Below the pieces are notes generated by a model that worked only from the letters and a program-made list of their open reading frames with translations, had not been told where the DNA came from and did no database searches. DNA of 59,706 nt, from contig NZ_MQMG01000015.1 in the NCBI RefSeq assembly GCF_001908025.1, positions 1 through 59,706 on the forward strand. Direction: 5' to 3'. This document shows positions 9,054-18,777 of the stretch, piece after piece. Source of the stretch: Geobacillus proteiniphilus. Its GTDB lineage: Bacteria > Bacillota > Bacilli > Bacillales > Anoxybacillaceae. The translations under genes were made by a program, and so were the position numbers. The stretch's first letter is position 1. Each line of letters starts with the position of its first letter.

Positions 9054-9060
9054 AAAACGG

Positions 9061-9094
9061 AAGGCGTCCCAACGGCAGCGGGGCGCCTTTTTTA
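9061..9094 (+). terminator. Terminator of the chemoreceptor gene
   Basis: AAGGCGTCCC pairs with GGGGCGCCTT (one G-T pair), followed by a T run. Confidence 0.85.
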
Positions 9095-9113
9095 TCATCC
9101 CCCGCCGAGAAGA

Positions 9114-9150
9114 CCCCACTTCCAAACGATTAGCGTAAGTGGGAGATGAA
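9114..9150. repeat. Short dispersed repeat, copy 1 (CCCCACTT...AAGTGGGAGATGAA)
   Basis: CCCCACTT and AAGTGGGAGATGAA flank a short variable loop (CCACTT pairs with AAGTGG). The same stem and the GAGATGAA tail occur again at 49565-49614. It is probably a leftover end of an IS200/IS605-type element or a MITE. No protein is linked to it here. Confidence 0.5.
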
Positions 9151-9291
9151 GGCCGGTCGGCGTTCGCCTAAAATCATGAATGTTCCGCCGCAACGCGGTC
9201 ACGATCTTTTTTCTATTCATACAATGATAATAAGTGAAATTTTTTCAGCTTCTTCGTCGATTTTAGTGGGCGATAGTGCTAAAATAAACAG

Positions 9292-9305
9292 TGAAAACGT
9301 TTATA
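9292..9305. promoter_or_regulatory. Candidate cre (CcpA) site upstream of odhA
   Basis: TGAAAACGTTTATA differs from the cre consensus TGWAANCGNTNWCA at one position. It lies about 110 bases before odhA in a 360-base intergenic region with no gene. Carbon catabolite control of odhAB would fit TCA-cycle regulation in Bacillus. Confidence 0.4.
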
Positions 9306-9417
9306 CCGTTATTTTGCTGCACGTTCGGGAATACTGGCAGCTAAACGAGAGCTTTCACGCATGGATGGCTGTTGCCCAGCCCGAACGATGCGAAAACGAG
9401 GTGGAGGTTTTTTCATG

Positions 9418-12270
9418 ATGGCAAAACAGACGAACTACGCTCAACCGTGGAGCCAGTTTTACGGGCCGAACCTCGGTTATGTCATCGAAATGTACGAACA
9501 GTATCTCGATGACCCAAACAGCATCGACCCGGAACTGAAACAATTGTTTGAACAGTGGGGGGCGCCGGTCTTGGAAGAACCGGTTTCTCCTGCGGATGAT
9601 GAAGCAGCCAAAACGCATCAAACGTTTCGGCTGCCGGAGACGCCGACCGTTTTCAGCAAACTTGTCGCCGCTGTCAAGCTGGCGGACAGCATTCGCCATT
9701 ATGGCCATCTGGCTGCCGATACGAATCCGCTTGTCAAAAAGGAGAAAAAGCTGCGCCGCTTGGAGCTTGACGAATACGACTTAACTGAAGAAGACTTAAA
9801 GCGAATTCCGGTCGCGTTTCTTTGCCCGCACGCTCCGGCGCATGTCAAAAACGGCTGGGACGCCATCTTGCATTTGCGCAAAATTTACACGGACAAAATC
9901 GCGTTCGAATTCTCGCAAGTACATAATCTCGAAGAGAGGAACTGGCTCATTCAGCAAATCGAGTCCGGAGCGTATTACCCGAGCTTGGCGAACAAAGAGC
10001 GGGTCGCTTTGTTGCGCCGCCTGACGGAAGTGGAAGGGTTTGAAAAGTTCATCCACCGGACGTATGTCGGGCAAAAACGGTTTTCGATCGAAGGGCTTGA
10101 CGCCATGGTGCCGCTTTTGGATGAGCTCGTCCGCCAGGCGATCGAACATGAAATCGACGCCGTCAACATCGGCATGGCGCACCGCGGCCGGCTGAACGTG
10201 CTCGCCCATGTGCTCGGCAAGCCGTACGAAATGATTTTCGCTGAGTTCCAGCATGCGGAAAGCAAAAATTTCATTCCGTCCGAAGGGTCGGTGGCGATCA
10301 CGTATGGTTGGACGGGCGACGTGAAATACCATTTGGGGGCAGCGCGCCGTTTGCGCAATAAAAGCGCCCATACGATGCGGATTACGCTCGCCAACAACCC
10401 AAGCCATCTCGAAGTGGTCAATCCGGTTGTGCTTGGCTACACGCGCGCCGCGCAAGAAGATCGGACGAAACCAGGCGTGCCGGTGCAAAATACCGATGCG
10501 TCGTTTGCCATCTTGATTCACGGCGACGCCGCGTTCCCGGGGCAAGGGATCGTCGCTGAAACGCTCAACTTAAGCCAGCTGCGCGGCTATACGACCGGTG
10601 GGACGATCCATATCATCGCCAATAACATGATCGGCTTTACGACGGAAAGCTACGATTCACGCTCGACGACGTATGCTTCCGATATGGCGAAAGGGTTTGA
10701 GGTGCCGATTGTGCACGTCAACGCCGACGACCCGGAGGCTTGTTTGGCGGCCGCATGCTTGGCGTTTGCCTACCGCCAGCGGTTTAAAAAAGACTTTGTC
10801 ATTGACCTAATCGGCTACCGCCGCTTCGGCCATAACGAAATGGATGAGCCGATGGCGACGAACCCGACAATGTATGCGATCATCAACGAGCACCCGACCG
10901 TGCGCCAGCTGTATGCGCAAAAATTGATCGAGAAAGGGATCATCACCGAGCGGGAAGTCGACGAAATGGAGCAAGAGGTGGCCGAACGGCTGAAAATCGC
11001 CTACGAGCGGGTGCCGAAAAACGAAGACGAGCTTGATTTCATCATGGATCCGCCCAAACCGGTCGTCGATCGGCTGCCGGAAGTGAAAACGGGCGTGGCG
11101 AAAGACGTGCTCCATCGTGTGAACGAAGAATTGCTGCAGTTTCCGGACGGATTCAACGTCTTTAACAAGCTTGAGCGCATTTTAAAACGGCGAAGCGGTG
11201 TGTTTGCGCAAAACGGCAAAGTCGATTGGGCGCACGCGGAAATTTTAGCGTTTGCCACGATTTTGCAAGACGGTGTGCCGATCCGCTTGACCGGACAAGA
11301 TTCGCAGCGCGGCACGTTTGCGCAGCGCCATTTGGTGCTCCATGACGTGAAAACCGGAGAAGAGTATGTGCCGCTTCACCACATCAGCGGCGCCAAAGCG
11401 TCGTTTGTCGTGTACAACAGCCCGCTGACGGAAGCCGCCGTGCTCGGCTATGAATACGGCTACAACGTTTACGCGCCGGAGACGCTCGTGCTTTGGGAAG
11501 CGCAATTTGGCGACTTCGCCAACATGGCGCAAGTGATGTTTGATCAATTCATTTCATCCGGCCGGGCGAAATGGGGGCAAAAATCCGGGCTTGTCATGCT
11601 CTTGCCGCACGGCTACGAAGGGCAAGGCCCTGAACATTCAAGCGGCCGCGTCGAGCGCTTTTTGCAGCTGGCGGCGGAAAACAACTGGACGGTTGCCAAC
11701 TTATCGACGGCCGCGCAATATTTCCATATTTTGCGGCGGCAGGCGGCGCTGTTGACAAGAGAAGAAGTGCGTCCGCTCATCATTATGACGCCAAAAAGCT
11801 TGCTCCGTCATCCGCTGGCAGCGTCGGATGCGGAAGCGTTCGTTGACGGTGCGTTCTCGCCGGTGCTCGAGCAGCCGGGATTGGGCGCTGACGCTGGCAA
11901 AGTGGAACGCATCGTGTTTGGCACCGGAAAATTGATGATCGATTTGGCGGAACAAATCGGCAAAATGGAAGGTCTTGACTGGCTGCATATCGTGCGCATT
12001 GAAGAGCTGTATCCGTTCCCGGAAGAAGCGGTGAAAGACATCATCGCCCGCTATCCGAACGTCAAAGAGCTCGTCTGGGTGCAAGAAGAACCGAAAAACA
12101 TGGGGGCATGGCTGTATATGGAACCGCGCCTGCGGGCGTTGGCTCCAGAGGGTGTCGACGTCAGCTACATCGGGCGGCGCCGGCGCGCCAGCCCGGCGGA
12201 AGGCGATCCGGTCGTCCACCGAAAAGAGCAAGAGCGCATCATCCGCTGTGCATTGACGAAGCATGAATGA
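9418..12270 (+). CDS. odhA: 2-oxoglutarate dehydrogenase E1 component
   Basis: The thiamine-diphosphate-dependent decarboxylase of the 2-oxoglutarate dehydrogenase complex (TCA cycle). It oxidatively decarboxylates 2-oxoglutarate and passes the succinyl group to the E2 lipoyl arm. Length is 950 residues from ATG 9418; ATG 9415 is equally possible, with GGAGG just upstream. The N-terminal segment ([21 protein letters not shown]) is typical of E1o. The ThDP/Mg region includes [17 protein letters not shown] and NNMIGFTT. The E1o hallmark [19 protein letters not shown] is present. odhB follows 31 bases downstream, and E3 is encoded elsewhere (pdhD at 47207). Confidence 0.97.
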   Translation: MAKQTNYAQPWSQFYGPNLGYVIEMYEQYLDDPNSIDPELKQLFEQWGAPVLEEPVSPADDEAAKTHQTFRLPETPTVFSKLVAAVKLADSIRHYGHLAADTNPLVKKEKKLRRLELDEYDLTEEDLKRIPVAFLCPHAPAHVKNGWDAILHLRKIYTDKIAFEFSQVHNLEERNWLIQQIESGAYYPSLANKERVALLRRLTEVEGFEKFIHRTYVGQKRFSIEGLDAMVPLLDELVRQAIEHEIDAVNIGMAHRGRLNVLAHVLGKPYEMIFAEFQHAESKNFIPSEGSVAITYGWTGDVKYHLGAARRLRNKSAHTMRITLANNPSHLEVVNPVVLGYTRAAQEDRTKPGVPVQNTDASFAILIHGDAAFPGQGIVAETLNLSQLRGYTTGGTIHIIANNMIGFTTESYDSRSTTYASDMAKGFEVPIVHVNADDPEACLAAACLAFAYRQRFKKDFVIDLIGYRRFGHNEMDEPMATNPTMYAIINEHPTVRQLYAQKLIEKGIITEREVDEMEQEVAERLKIAYERVPKNEDELDFIMDPPKPVVDRLPEVKTGVAKDVLHRVNEELLQFPDGFNVFNKLERILKRRSGVFAQNGKVDWAHAEILAFATILQDGVPIRLTGQDSQRGTFAQRHLVLHDVKTGEEYVPLHHISGAKASFVVYNSPLTEAAVLGYEYGYNVYAPETLVLWEAQFGDFANMAQVMFDQFISSGRAKWGQKSGLVMLLPHGYEGQGPEHSSGRVERFLQLAAENNWTVANLSTAAQYFHILRRQAALLTREEVRPLIIMTPKSLLRHPLAASDAEAFVDGAFSPVLEQPGLGADAGKVERIVFGTGKLMIDLAEQIGKMEGLDWLHIVRIEELYPFPEEAVKDIIARYPNVKELVWVQEEPKNMGAWLYMEPRLRALAPEGVDVSYIGRRRRASPAEGDPVVHRKEQERIIRCALTKHE

Positions 12271-12301
12271 TGACTACGGAACATTTGAGGAGGGCATCAA
12301 C

Positions 12302-13570
12302 GTGGCTGAGATCAAAGTCCCAGAGTTAGCAGAATCCATCACGGAGGGAACGATCGCCCAATGGCTGAAAAAACCGGGCGACTACGTGGAAAAAGGAGAA
12401 TCGATTTGCGAGCTTGAAACGGATAAAGTGAATGTGGAAATTATGGCGGAAGAGTCGGGTGTTTTGCAACAGCTGCTTGCCAATGAAGGCGATACGGTTG
12501 CGGTTGGCCAAGCGATCGCCATTATCGGCGAAGGAGCGGCAGCACCGACTGCCGCTCCGCAAGCTGCCCCGCAGCCAGCCGATGAAACGGAAACGGTCGC
12601 GCCGGCCGACAGCAATGAACAGCCAGCGCCGCAGCCAGTCGCGGCCGCCCAAGCTCCGGGCCAACGACCGATCGCCTCGCCGGCCGCTCGAAAAATGGCG
12701 CGCGAAAAAGGAATTGATTTGACGCAAGTGCCGACCGTTGATCCACTTGGGCGCGTGCGCAAACAAGACGTCGCCTCGTTTGCCGCACAACCGGCCGCCG
12801 CTTTGCAGCCGGCTCCACAAGCTGCGCCGACGTCGACGCCGGCCGCCGTTCCAGCCGCTGAGGCCGGCAAGCCGGTCATCCGCGAAAAAATGTCGCGCCG
12901 TCGGCAAACGATCGCCAAACGGCTGCTTGAAGTGACGCAAACGACTGCGATGTTGACGACGTTCAACGAAATTGACATGTCGGCGGTCATCGATCTGCGC
13001 AAGCGGAAAAAAGATAAATTTTTCGAAGAGCATGACGTCCGCCTTGGCTTTATGTCATTTTTCGTCAAAGCGGCTGTCGCTGCGCTGAAAAAATATCCGT
13101 ACGTCAACGCGGAAATTCAAGGCGATGAAATTTTGTTGAAAAAATATTATGATATCGGCGTCGCCGTGTCGACGGACGAAGGGCTTGTCGTCCCGGTTGT
13201 GCGCGACTGCGACCGGAAAAACTTCGCTGAAATTGAGCGCGACATTGCCGAATTGGCAGCGAAAGCGCGCAGCAACAAGTTGTCGCTCGCCGATTTGCAA
13301 GGCGGCACGTTTACGATTACGAACGGCGGCGTGTTCGGTTCGCTTCTGTCGACCCCGCTTCTCAACGGGCCGCAAGTCGGCATTTTAGGGATGCATTCGA
13401 TCAAACTGCGTCCGGTTGCCGTCGATGAGGAGCGGATCGAAAACCGTCCAATGATGTACGTCGCCTTGTCATACGACCACCGCATCATCGATGGCAAAGA
13501 GGCCGTAGGGTTCTTAAAAACGGTGAAAGACTTGATCGAAAATCCGGAAGATTTGCTGCTTGAAAGTTGA
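12302..13570 (+). CDS. odhB: Dihydrolipoyllysine succinyltransferase (E2 of the OGDH complex)
   Basis: The 422-residue core of the 2-oxoglutarate dehydrogenase complex, which transfers succinyl from lipoyl-lysine to CoA. The start is GTG 12302 with GAGGAGG upstream; the frame is open further upstream, to 12263, but without a good RBS. Domains: lipoyl domain with Lys in [11 protein letters not shown] (about residues 1-80); Ala/Pro/Gln-rich linker; E3/E1-binding domain ([16 protein letters not shown]); a second linker; catalytic domain with active-site [12 protein letters not shown]. It is the last gene of the odhAB operon. A terminator follows. Confidence 0.97.
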   Translation: MAEIKVPELAESITEGTIAQWLKKPGDYVEKGESICELETDKVNVEIMAEESGVLQQLLANEGDTVAVGQAIAIIGEGAAAPTAAPQAAPQPADETETVAPADSNEQPAPQPVAAAQAPGQRPIASPAARKMAREKGIDLTQVPTVDPLGRVRKQDVASFAAQPAAALQPAPQAAPTSTPAAVPAAEAGKPVIREKMSRRRQTIAKRLLEVTQTTAMLTTFNEIDMSAVIDLRKRKKDKFFEEHDVRLGFMSFFVKAAVAALKKYPYVNAEIQGDEILLKKYYDIGVAVSTDEGLVVPVVRDCDRKNFAEIERDIAELAAKARSNKLSLADLQGGTFTITNGGVFGSLLSTPLLNGPQVGILGMHSIKLRPVAVDEERIENRPMMYVALSYDHRIIDGKEAVGFLKTVKDLIENPEDLLLES

Positions 13571-13584
13571 TTAGGAAGGAAAAG

Positions 13585-13620
13585 GGGAGCCTGCGATGCG
13601 CGGGCTCTTTCTTTTTCCCC
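13585..13620 (+). terminator. Terminator of odhAB
   Basis: GAGCC/GGCTC stem extended by TGCG/CGCG, then CTTTCTTTTT. Confidence 0.75.
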
Positions 13621-13787
13621 GCCTTTCCTTGATCGGTGAATGATTTTCCATGTCTTACGGAACACTACCGGAAAAAAGGGGGGAATTTGATGCCAGAGCG
13701 TGGACGAAACGATCACCCGCACATGTTTTACCGCGACGGCGCCCCGATCTTCTTAATCTTATATTCGAAATGTGCAAAAGATAATAA

Positions 13788-13811
13788 AAAACCTGCACAA
13801 ATGCAGGTTGC
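13788..13811 (-). terminator. Terminator of the reverse-strand small membrane protein genes
   Basis: AACCTGC and GCAGGTT pair around ACAAAT. On the reverse strand the stem is followed by TTTTTATT. Confidence 0.7.
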
Positions 13812-13838
13812 TCCATACTCCATGGACAAACACAACGC

Positions 13839-14093
13839 TTACTGATGATGATTGTTAAGAAAAGAAAACAAGCCCACAAACAAAAAAATCCCCCCTAGCG
13901 TTTTATAAGTGCTTATATATTCTTTTAACATTTGCAAATATTCTTGAGAATCCACAGAACCCCCCATGGATCGAACCCACGATGAGGCAAGGCGACTCCC
14001 TAATTCAGGGCTGTTTAACATTAACAACAATCCAATGAGAGAAAGAATAAGCGAAACAAACTTCATTCTGTTTGGGTCTTTTAAAATATTCAT
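13839..14093 (-). CDS. Small two-helix membrane protein, unknown
   Basis: 84 residues with two predicted transmembrane helices (about 11-29 and 65-80) separated by a polar loop rich in Ser, Tyr and Glu. The start at 14093 has AAAGGAGG ideally placed. It follows the frameshifted membrane-protein gene upstream by about 36 bases and ends at a terminator, so the two form a small unit on the reverse strand. I do not recognise a family. Confidence 0.7.
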   Translation of the reverse strand: MNILKDPNRMKFVSLILSLIGLLLMLNSPELGSRLASSWVRSMGGSVDSQEYLQMLKEYISTYKTLGGIFLFVGLFSFLNNHHQ

Positions 14094-14129
14094 TTTGCAT
14101 GCCTCCTTTTTAACTATCCGTTCTCTGCT

Positions 14130-14529
14130 TTACGCTGAATCCCCTAAACGTTGCAGGACTTCGCTCGGAAGTTTGGATGAATAATATGCCAATCGAGTAA
14201 TGGCATGGTTCATATCGTTGTTAGATGAATAATTTTTAATTTCATTTAAATTGAAAAAACGCATAATATAAAAGTAATATACTATTCATGATAAGTGTAG
14301 CAAGTAAGATTTTATGGATAGTTGCTTTTCTCTCTCCAGCCTTTAAAAACTTAATTTGGAAAAATAAAAATAGGATATTCAAAAAGGTAGGCACCAAAGT
14401 ATAAAAATACCTTTCATCACTAATGGATACTACGTTTGGATTAAACCAATAAACGAACACATCGGAACTTTGAATCATCAGGGTAAATAAAATAATAAAC
14501 CATGAAATAGCTAACAAAATGATCTTCAT
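14130..14529 (-). pseudogene. Three-helix membrane protein, frameshifted near its C-terminus
   Basis: Reading from ATG 14529 (RBS AAAGGGG) the frame encodes 95 residues with three hydrophobic helices and stops at 14242 (...YYAFFQFK). Just before the stop is a run of six T (reverse strand; A6 at 14254-14259). Dropping one T opens a further ~42 codons: NLNEIKNYSS..., then SSKLPSEVLQRLGDSA, ending at TAA 14130. The extended form would be about 132 residues. The tail looks protein-like and runs to just before the next gene. Both the truncated form and a slippage product are possible. The function is unknown. Confidence 0.5.
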
Positions 14530-14829
14530 GGACATTCCCCTTTTTAATAATAAATGTGTCCTCAGTAAGTTGGCAGAAGCAAAAAAAGAAAAGGGTAGCA
14601 AAAGAAACACTGTTGGAGAGCAGCACTTCCTTTTAAATCACCAGCCTTTAAACGAAAAATACGTTGTCAGTATCCATCCCACCCCTTTTTAACTTTTATT
14701 TTACAATTGTTCGCTTTGCTTGAATATCCATTAATGGTTTCGATTCTGCCGTAAGACGGGTTGACAGGGTCATGTTGGTTGTTTTGGGTCCCCATTCTTC
14801 ATTCTCTTTTGAATTGATAAAGGAGGAAA
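14530..14829. other. Intergenic region without a confident gene
   Basis: A reverse-strand frame ending at 14696 reads WGPKTTNMTLSTRLTAESK and looks weakly protein-like, but it has no start outside the antisense of the next gene. It may be a remnant. No terminator or RNA structure is recognised. Confidence 0.3.
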
Positions 14830-14886
14830 ATGACGAATGAGCGCGAATATGGTTACTTAACACCCATTCTTTTGTTGGAGGGATGA
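14830..14886 (+). other. Possible 18-codon leader ORF before the SDR gene
   Basis: AAAGGAGG is followed by ATG 14830. The frame encodes MTNEREYGYLTPILLLEG and its stop TGA (14884) lies just before the SDR start at 14889. Its RBS is better than that of the SDR gene, so it could translationally couple or attenuate the SDR. It may also be the scar of a deleted upstream gene. Confidence 0.35.
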
Positions 14887-14888
14887 CG

Positions 14889-15674
14889 ATGGAACTTGGA
14901 TTGGCGGGAAAAACGGCGCTTGTCGCTGCCTCGAGCCAAGGGCTTGGCAAGGCGATTGCGCGAGCGCTTGTGCTTGAAGGAACAAACGTGATGATCACGA
15001 GCCGAAACGAAGAAAAGTTGCACGAAGTGGCGGAAGAATTGAACAGTTTACATAAGGGACGCGTCGCTTATACGCGCACAGATGTCACCAACGCCGACGA
15101 CATTCGCCAGCTTGTCGCCAAAACGGTCGAGACGTTTGGGACGATCGATTTGCTCGTCAACAACGCCGGCGGCCCTCCGGCGGGAACGTTTGAAACGGTG
15201 AGCGACGAAGACTGGCAATATGCGTTTGAGCTCAATTTGTTAAGCTATATTCGCCTCATTCGCGAAGCGCTCCCTTACTTAAAGAAAAAGGGAGGAAAAA
15301 TTGTCAACATCGCCTCATCATCGATTAAAGAGCCGATTCCGGGGCTTATTTTATCCAACACGTTCCGCACTGGCATCGTTGGGCTGACGAAAACGCTTGC
15401 TGTTGAGCTGGCTCCGGATGGCATTTTAATCAATACGGTGGCTCCTGGTCGGATCGCGACGGAGCGCGTCGCCTTTTTGGACAAAGTGAATGCCGAGAAA
15501 CTCGGCATTACGAAAGAAGAAATGGAAGCGCGCATGAAAAGCGCCATTCCGCTCGGCCGCTACGGAACCCCTGAAGAGTTTGCCAATGTCGTCGTCTTCT
15601 TGCTGTCCGAAGCGAATTCGTACGTTACTGGTCAAGCGCTCATTGTCGATGGCGGCATGGTGAAGGCGATTTAA
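14889..15674 (+). CDS. Atypical short-chain dehydrogenase/reductase
   Basis: A 261-residue SDR with a Rossmann fold (LVAASSQGLGKAIARAL, NNAGGPP, CLNTVAPG-like NTVAPGR, IVDGG). It probably reduces or oxidises a carbonyl group with NAD(P)H, but the substrate is unknown. The catalytic YxxxK motif is missing: where most SDRs have YSASK this protein has LSNTFRTG after SSSIKEPIPG. That is the pattern of a divergent SDR subgroup. The start at 14889 is preferred over ATG 14883 because of GGAGGG spacing. The next gene follows after 26 bases and is probably co-transcribed. Confidence 0.85.
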   Translation: MELGLAGKTALVAASSQGLGKAIARALVLEGTNVMITSRNEEKLHEVAEELNSLHKGRVAYTRTDVTNADDIRQLVAKTVETFGTIDLLVNNAGGPPAGTFETVSDEDWQYAFELNLLSYIRLIREALPYLKKKGGKIVNIASSSIKEPIPGLILSNTFRTGIVGLTKTLAVELAPDGILINTVAPGRIATERVAFLDKVNAEKLGITKEEMEARMKSAIPLGRYGTPEEFANVVVFLLSEANSYVTGQALIVDGGMVKAI

Positions 15675-15700
15675 GGCAAACCGACAGGAGGGAAGACCGG

Positions 15701-16567
15701 ATGAAAACGATCGGATTCATCGGCCTTGGCGTCATGGGGAAAAGCATGGCGCGCCACTTGCTGAAGGCGGGCTATCCACTTCTAGCTTATACACGCACAA
15801 AAGAAAAGGCGGAAGACTTGCTTCAAGAAGGAGCGGTTTGGAAGGAAACGGTTGCTGATTTGGCGCGGGAGGCGGATGTCGTCATGACGATGGTTGGCGA
15901 TCCGCGCGATGTCGAGCAAGTGTATTTCGGCGAGGGTGGCATTTTGGAGAATGCGCGGCCGGGAACATATGTCATCGATATGACGACGTCAACGCCGACG
16001 CTCGCGCAATCGATTTACGAGGCGGCCAAGCAAAAGGGCATCCATGCTTTGGACGCCCCGGTGTCCGGCGGCGACATCGGCGCGCGCGAAGGAACGTTGA
16101 CGATTATGGTCGGCGGTGATGAGGACGTCTTTTTGGCGTGCAAGCCGATTCTCGAGCGGCTTGGCACGAACATCGTGCGGCAAGGAGGAGCTGGAGCCGG
16201 CCAGCATACGAAAATGTGCAACCAAATTGCCATCGCGACGAACATGATTGGGGTGTGCGAGGCAATGGCGTATGCGAAGCGGGCTGGTCTTGATCCATTC
16301 AAAGTGCTTGAAAGCATCGCCAAAGGGGCAGCCGGCAGCTGGTCGCTGAGCAACTTGGCGCCGCGCATGTTGTCAGGAGATTTTGCTCCTGGGTTTTACG
16401 TCAAGCATTTCATTAAAGATATGAAAATTGCGCTTGAGGAAGCCGAGCGGATGAACTTGCCGCTGCCAGGCCTGGCGCTCGCCAAGCAACTGTACGAAGA
16501 GTTGGCGCAAGCCGGTGAGGAAAACAGCGGCACGCAAGCGTTATACAAGCGGTATGTTAAGGCGTAA
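15701..16567 (+). CDS. 3-hydroxyisobutyrate dehydrogenase-like NAD(P)-dependent oxidoreductase
   Basis: A 288-residue beta-hydroxyacid dehydrogenase. The N-terminus has the dinucleotide motif IGFIGLGVMGKSMARHLL. The substrate loop is DAPVSGGDIGAREGTLTIM, and the catalytic Lys is in GAGQHTKMCNQI. The C-terminal all-helical dimer domain is complete. Family members act on 3-hydroxyisobutyrate, tartronate semialdehyde or succinic semialdehyde, and the sequence does not decide between them. AGGAGGG precedes the start. It is second in a two-gene unit with the atypical SDR and ends at a terminator. Confidence 0.9.
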   Translation: MKTIGFIGLGVMGKSMARHLLKAGYPLLAYTRTKEKAEDLLQEGAVWKETVADLAREADVVMTMVGDPRDVEQVYFGEGGILENARPGTYVIDMTTSTPTLAQSIYEAAKQKGIHALDAPVSGGDIGAREGTLTIMVGGDEDVFLACKPILERLGTNIVRQGGAGAGQHTKMCNQIAIATNMIGVCEAMAYAKRAGLDPFKVLESIAKGAAGSWSLSNLAPRMLSGDFAPGFYVKHFIKDMKIALEEAERMNLPLPGLALAKQLYEELAQAGEENSGTQALYKRYVKA

Positions 16568-16568
16568 G

Positions 16569-16594
16569 CGGGGCGGTTGTTCGCCCCTTTTTTA
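16569..16594 (+). terminator. Terminator after the dehydrogenase gene
   Basis: GGGGCG and CGCCCC pair, followed by a run of T. Confidence 0.85.
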
Positions 16595-16664
16595 TCCTCT
16601 CTGTCTTCTCAGCGAAGCAGGGGAGATGGGAAGCGCAAATTCGAATGCATTTATTCTAAAAATA

Positions 16665-16693
16665 TTGAATATTTCTTCTTGTAGAGGTATAGT
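16665..16693 (+). promoter_or_regulatory. Sigma-A promoter of the fatty-acid operon
   Basis: TTGAAT (16665-16670), a 17-base spacer, TATAGT (16688-16693). It is the only good promoter before the acyl-CoA dehydrogenase gene. Confidence 0.6.
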
Positions 16694-16708
16694 AAAAGTA
16701 GAAAGGAC

Positions 16709-16726
16709 ATACCAACCGGTTAGTAT
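16709..16726. promoter_or_regulatory. Palindromic operator, probably for a TetR-family repressor
   Basis: ATACCAACCGGTTAGTAT is a near-perfect palindrome lying between the predicted transcription start (about 16700) and the RBS. The ACCAACCGGTTAGT core resembles operators of TetR regulators that sense acyl-CoA in other bacteria. A TetR gene lies at the end of the same gene group (20491) and is the natural candidate; this link is inference. Confidence 0.55.
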
Positions 16727-16743
16727 AAAAGGGAGGGGAGCAT

Positions 16744-17955
16744 ATGGACTTTTCCTATTCGCCGAAAGTGAAAGAGTTGATCAAAAAATTAAGCGCTTTC
16801 ATGGAAGAGTATATTTATCCGAATGAGAAAGTATACGAAGAGCAGCTAAACGCACAAGAGTCGAGATGGTCGGGCGTGCCGCCGATCATGGAAGAATTGA
16901 AGGAAAAGGCGAAAAAAGAAGGACTGTGGAATTTATTTTTGCCAGACAGCGAATACGGCGCGGGATTAACGAATGTCGAATACGCGCCGCTTTGCGAAAT
17001 TATGGGCCGTTCGCTCATCGCTCCGGAAGTGTTCAACTGCAATGCGCCCGATACCGGCAACATGGAAGTGCTCGTCCGCTATGGCACAGAGGAGCAAAAG
17101 AAAAAATGGCTGATCCCGTTGTTAAACGGGGAAATCCGCTCATGCTTTTCGATGACGGAGCCGGATGTCGCGTCGAGCGATGCGACGAACATTCGCGCCT
17201 CCATCGTCCGCGACGGCGATGAGTATGTCATCACCGGGCGGAAATGGTGGTCGTCTGGAGCCGGCGACCCGCGCTGCAAAGTTGCCATCGTCATGGGAAA
17301 AACGAATCCGGATGCGCCAAAACATGAGCAACAGTCGATGATCATCGTTCCGCTCGATACGCCAGGAGTGAAAATCGAACGGATGCTGCCGGTGTTCGGC
17401 TTTGACCATGCGCCGCACGGACATGCCGAAATTACGTATGACCATGTGCGCGTGCCGAAAGAAAACATCATTTGGGGCGAAGGAAAAGGGTTCGCCATCG
17501 CTCAAGGTCGGCTTGGCCCGGGACGGATCCACCATTGCATGCGCTTGATTGGAGCGGCGGAGCGAGCGCTTGAACTCATGTGCCGGCGCGTACAGTCGCG
17601 GGTGGCGTTCGGCAAGCCGCTCGCTGAACACGGCGTCATCCGCGAGTGGATCGCCCAGTCGCGCATTGAGATCGAGCAGGCGCGCTTGCTGACGCTAAAG
17701 GCGGCGTACATGATGGATACGGTCGGCAACAAAGCGGCGCGCAAAGAAATTGCGATGATTAAAGTGGTGGCGCCCAATGTCGCTTTGAAGGTCATCGACC
17801 GTGCCATTCAGGCGTTTGGCGCCGCTGGGGTGAGCAACGATTTTCCGCTTGCCGCCATGTGGGCGAACTCGCGCACGCTCCGTCTGGCCGATGGGCCGGA
17901 CGAAGTGCATAAAGAGCAAGTTGCCAAGCTTGAATTGCGGCAATATCAACAATAA
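16744..17955 (+). CDS. Acyl-CoA dehydrogenase (ACAD10/11-like group)
   Basis: A 403-residue FAD enzyme that introduces a double bond between C2 and C3 of an acyl-CoA. The N-terminal helical domain is followed by the flavin-binding beta domain with [19 protein letters not shown] and [14 protein letters not shown], then a C-terminal helical domain with [18 protein letters not shown] and [13 protein letters not shown]. The Arg-rich substrate region and longer N-terminus place it near ACAD10/ACAD11 and FadE-type enzymes rather than short-chain ones. GGGAGGGGAG precedes ATG 16744. It is first gene of an operon with an SDR and an acyl-CoA ligase. Confidence 0.93.
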   Translation: MDFSYSPKVKELIKKLSAFMEEYIYPNEKVYEEQLNAQESRWSGVPPIMEELKEKAKKEGLWNLFLPDSEYGAGLTNVEYAPLCEIMGRSLIAPEVFNCNAPDTGNMEVLVRYGTEEQKKKWLIPLLNGEIRSCFSMTEPDVASSDATNIRASIVRDGDEYVITGRKWWSSGAGDPRCKVAIVMGKTNPDAPKHEQQSMIIVPLDTPGVKIERMLPVFGFDHAPHGHAEITYDHVRVPKENIIWGEGKGFAIAQGRLGPGRIHHCMRLIGAAERALELMCRRVQSRVAFGKPLAEHGVIREWIAQSRIEIEQARLLTLKAAYMMDTVGNKAARKEIAMIKVVAPNVALKVIDRAIQAFGAAGVSNDFPLAAMWANSRTLRLADGPDEVHKEQVAKLELRQYQQ

Positions 17956-17973
17956 GGGAGAGGAAGTGGTCGT

Positions 17974-18756
17974 ATGCATGTGTTGGACTTATTTAAAATC
18001 GAGGGGAAAACCGCCATTGTCACTGGCGGTGGGCGCGGGCTCGGCGAGCAAATTGCCGTCGGTCTTGCCGAAGCCGGGGCGAACGTCGTCGTTTGTTCGC
18101 GGAAAGTGGAAGCGTGCGAGCAAGTGAAAGAAAAGCTTGAACAGCTCGGCGTCCGTTCGCTGGCGCTGCGGTGCGATGTGACGAATCCGGAGGAGGTCAA
18201 ACATGTCGTCGAAACGACCGTCAAAGAGTTTGGCGGCATCGACATTTTAGTCAACAACAGCGGAGCGACGTGGGGAGCGCCGGTCGAGGAAATGCCGCTT
18301 GAGGCATGGCAAAAGGTGATCAACGTCAACGTTACCGGCACGTTTCTCATGAGCCAGGCGGTCGGCAAGGTGATGATCGCCAAACAAACCGGCGGTTCCA
18401 TCATCAATATCGCTTCCGTCGCTGGCCTTGGCGGCACGCACCCGGACATTTTAAATACGATCGGCTACAACACGAGCAAAGGGGCGGTTATTACGTTTAC
18501 GAGGGACCTAGCAGCCAAATGGGGGAAGCACGGCATTCGCGTCAACGCGGTGGCGCCGGGCTTTTTCCCGACGAAAATGTCAAAAGTCGTTCTTGAACGC
18601 GTTGGGAAAAAAGTGCTCGAGCATACGCCGCTCGGCCGCTTTGGCGGCGAAGATGACTTGAAAGGGGCCGTCTTGTTTCTCGCTTCCCCGGCGTCCGCCT
18701 TTGTCACGGGCGCGCTCCTCGTCGTTGACGGCGGCAGCCATGCGACCGGCATTTAA
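17974..18756 (+). CDS. SDR family oxidoreductase of the fatty-acid operon
   Basis: A 260-residue classical SDR: cofactor motif TGGGRGLGEQIA, NNSGA, catalytic Ser in NIASVAGLGG and Tyr/Lys in YNTSKGAV, and a C-terminal LLVVDGG. It probably acts as a 3-hydroxyacyl-CoA or related alcohol dehydrogenase in acyl-CoA breakdown, inferred from its position 18 bases after the acyl-CoA dehydrogenase gene and 21 before the acyl-CoA ligase gene. Start ATG 17974 with GGGAGAGG upstream. The substrate is not evident from sequence. Confidence 0.9.
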   Translation: MHVLDLFKIEGKTAIVTGGGRGLGEQIAVGLAEAGANVVVCSRKVEACEQVKEKLEQLGVRSLALRCDVTNPEEVKHVVETTVKEFGGIDILVNNSGATWGAPVEEMPLEAWQKVINVNVTGTFLMSQAVGKVMIAKQTGGSIINIASVAGLGGTHPDILNTIGYNTSKGAVITFTRDLAAKWGKHGIRVNAVAPGFFPTKMSKVVLERVGKKVLEHTPLGRFGGEDDLKGAVLFLASPASAFVTGALLVVDGGSHATGI

Positions 18757-18777
18757 TTAAAAAAGGGGGAAACGCAA

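Noticed and set aside
9796-10545. 249-codon reverse ORF within odhA
   Set aside because: Shadow of the odhA frame; His/Arg-rich composition typical of antisense.
13690-13845. Short ORF after odhB with a GGGGGG-like RBS
   Set aside because: It runs through the terminator of the opposite genes and its sequence has no protein character; possible but unsupported.
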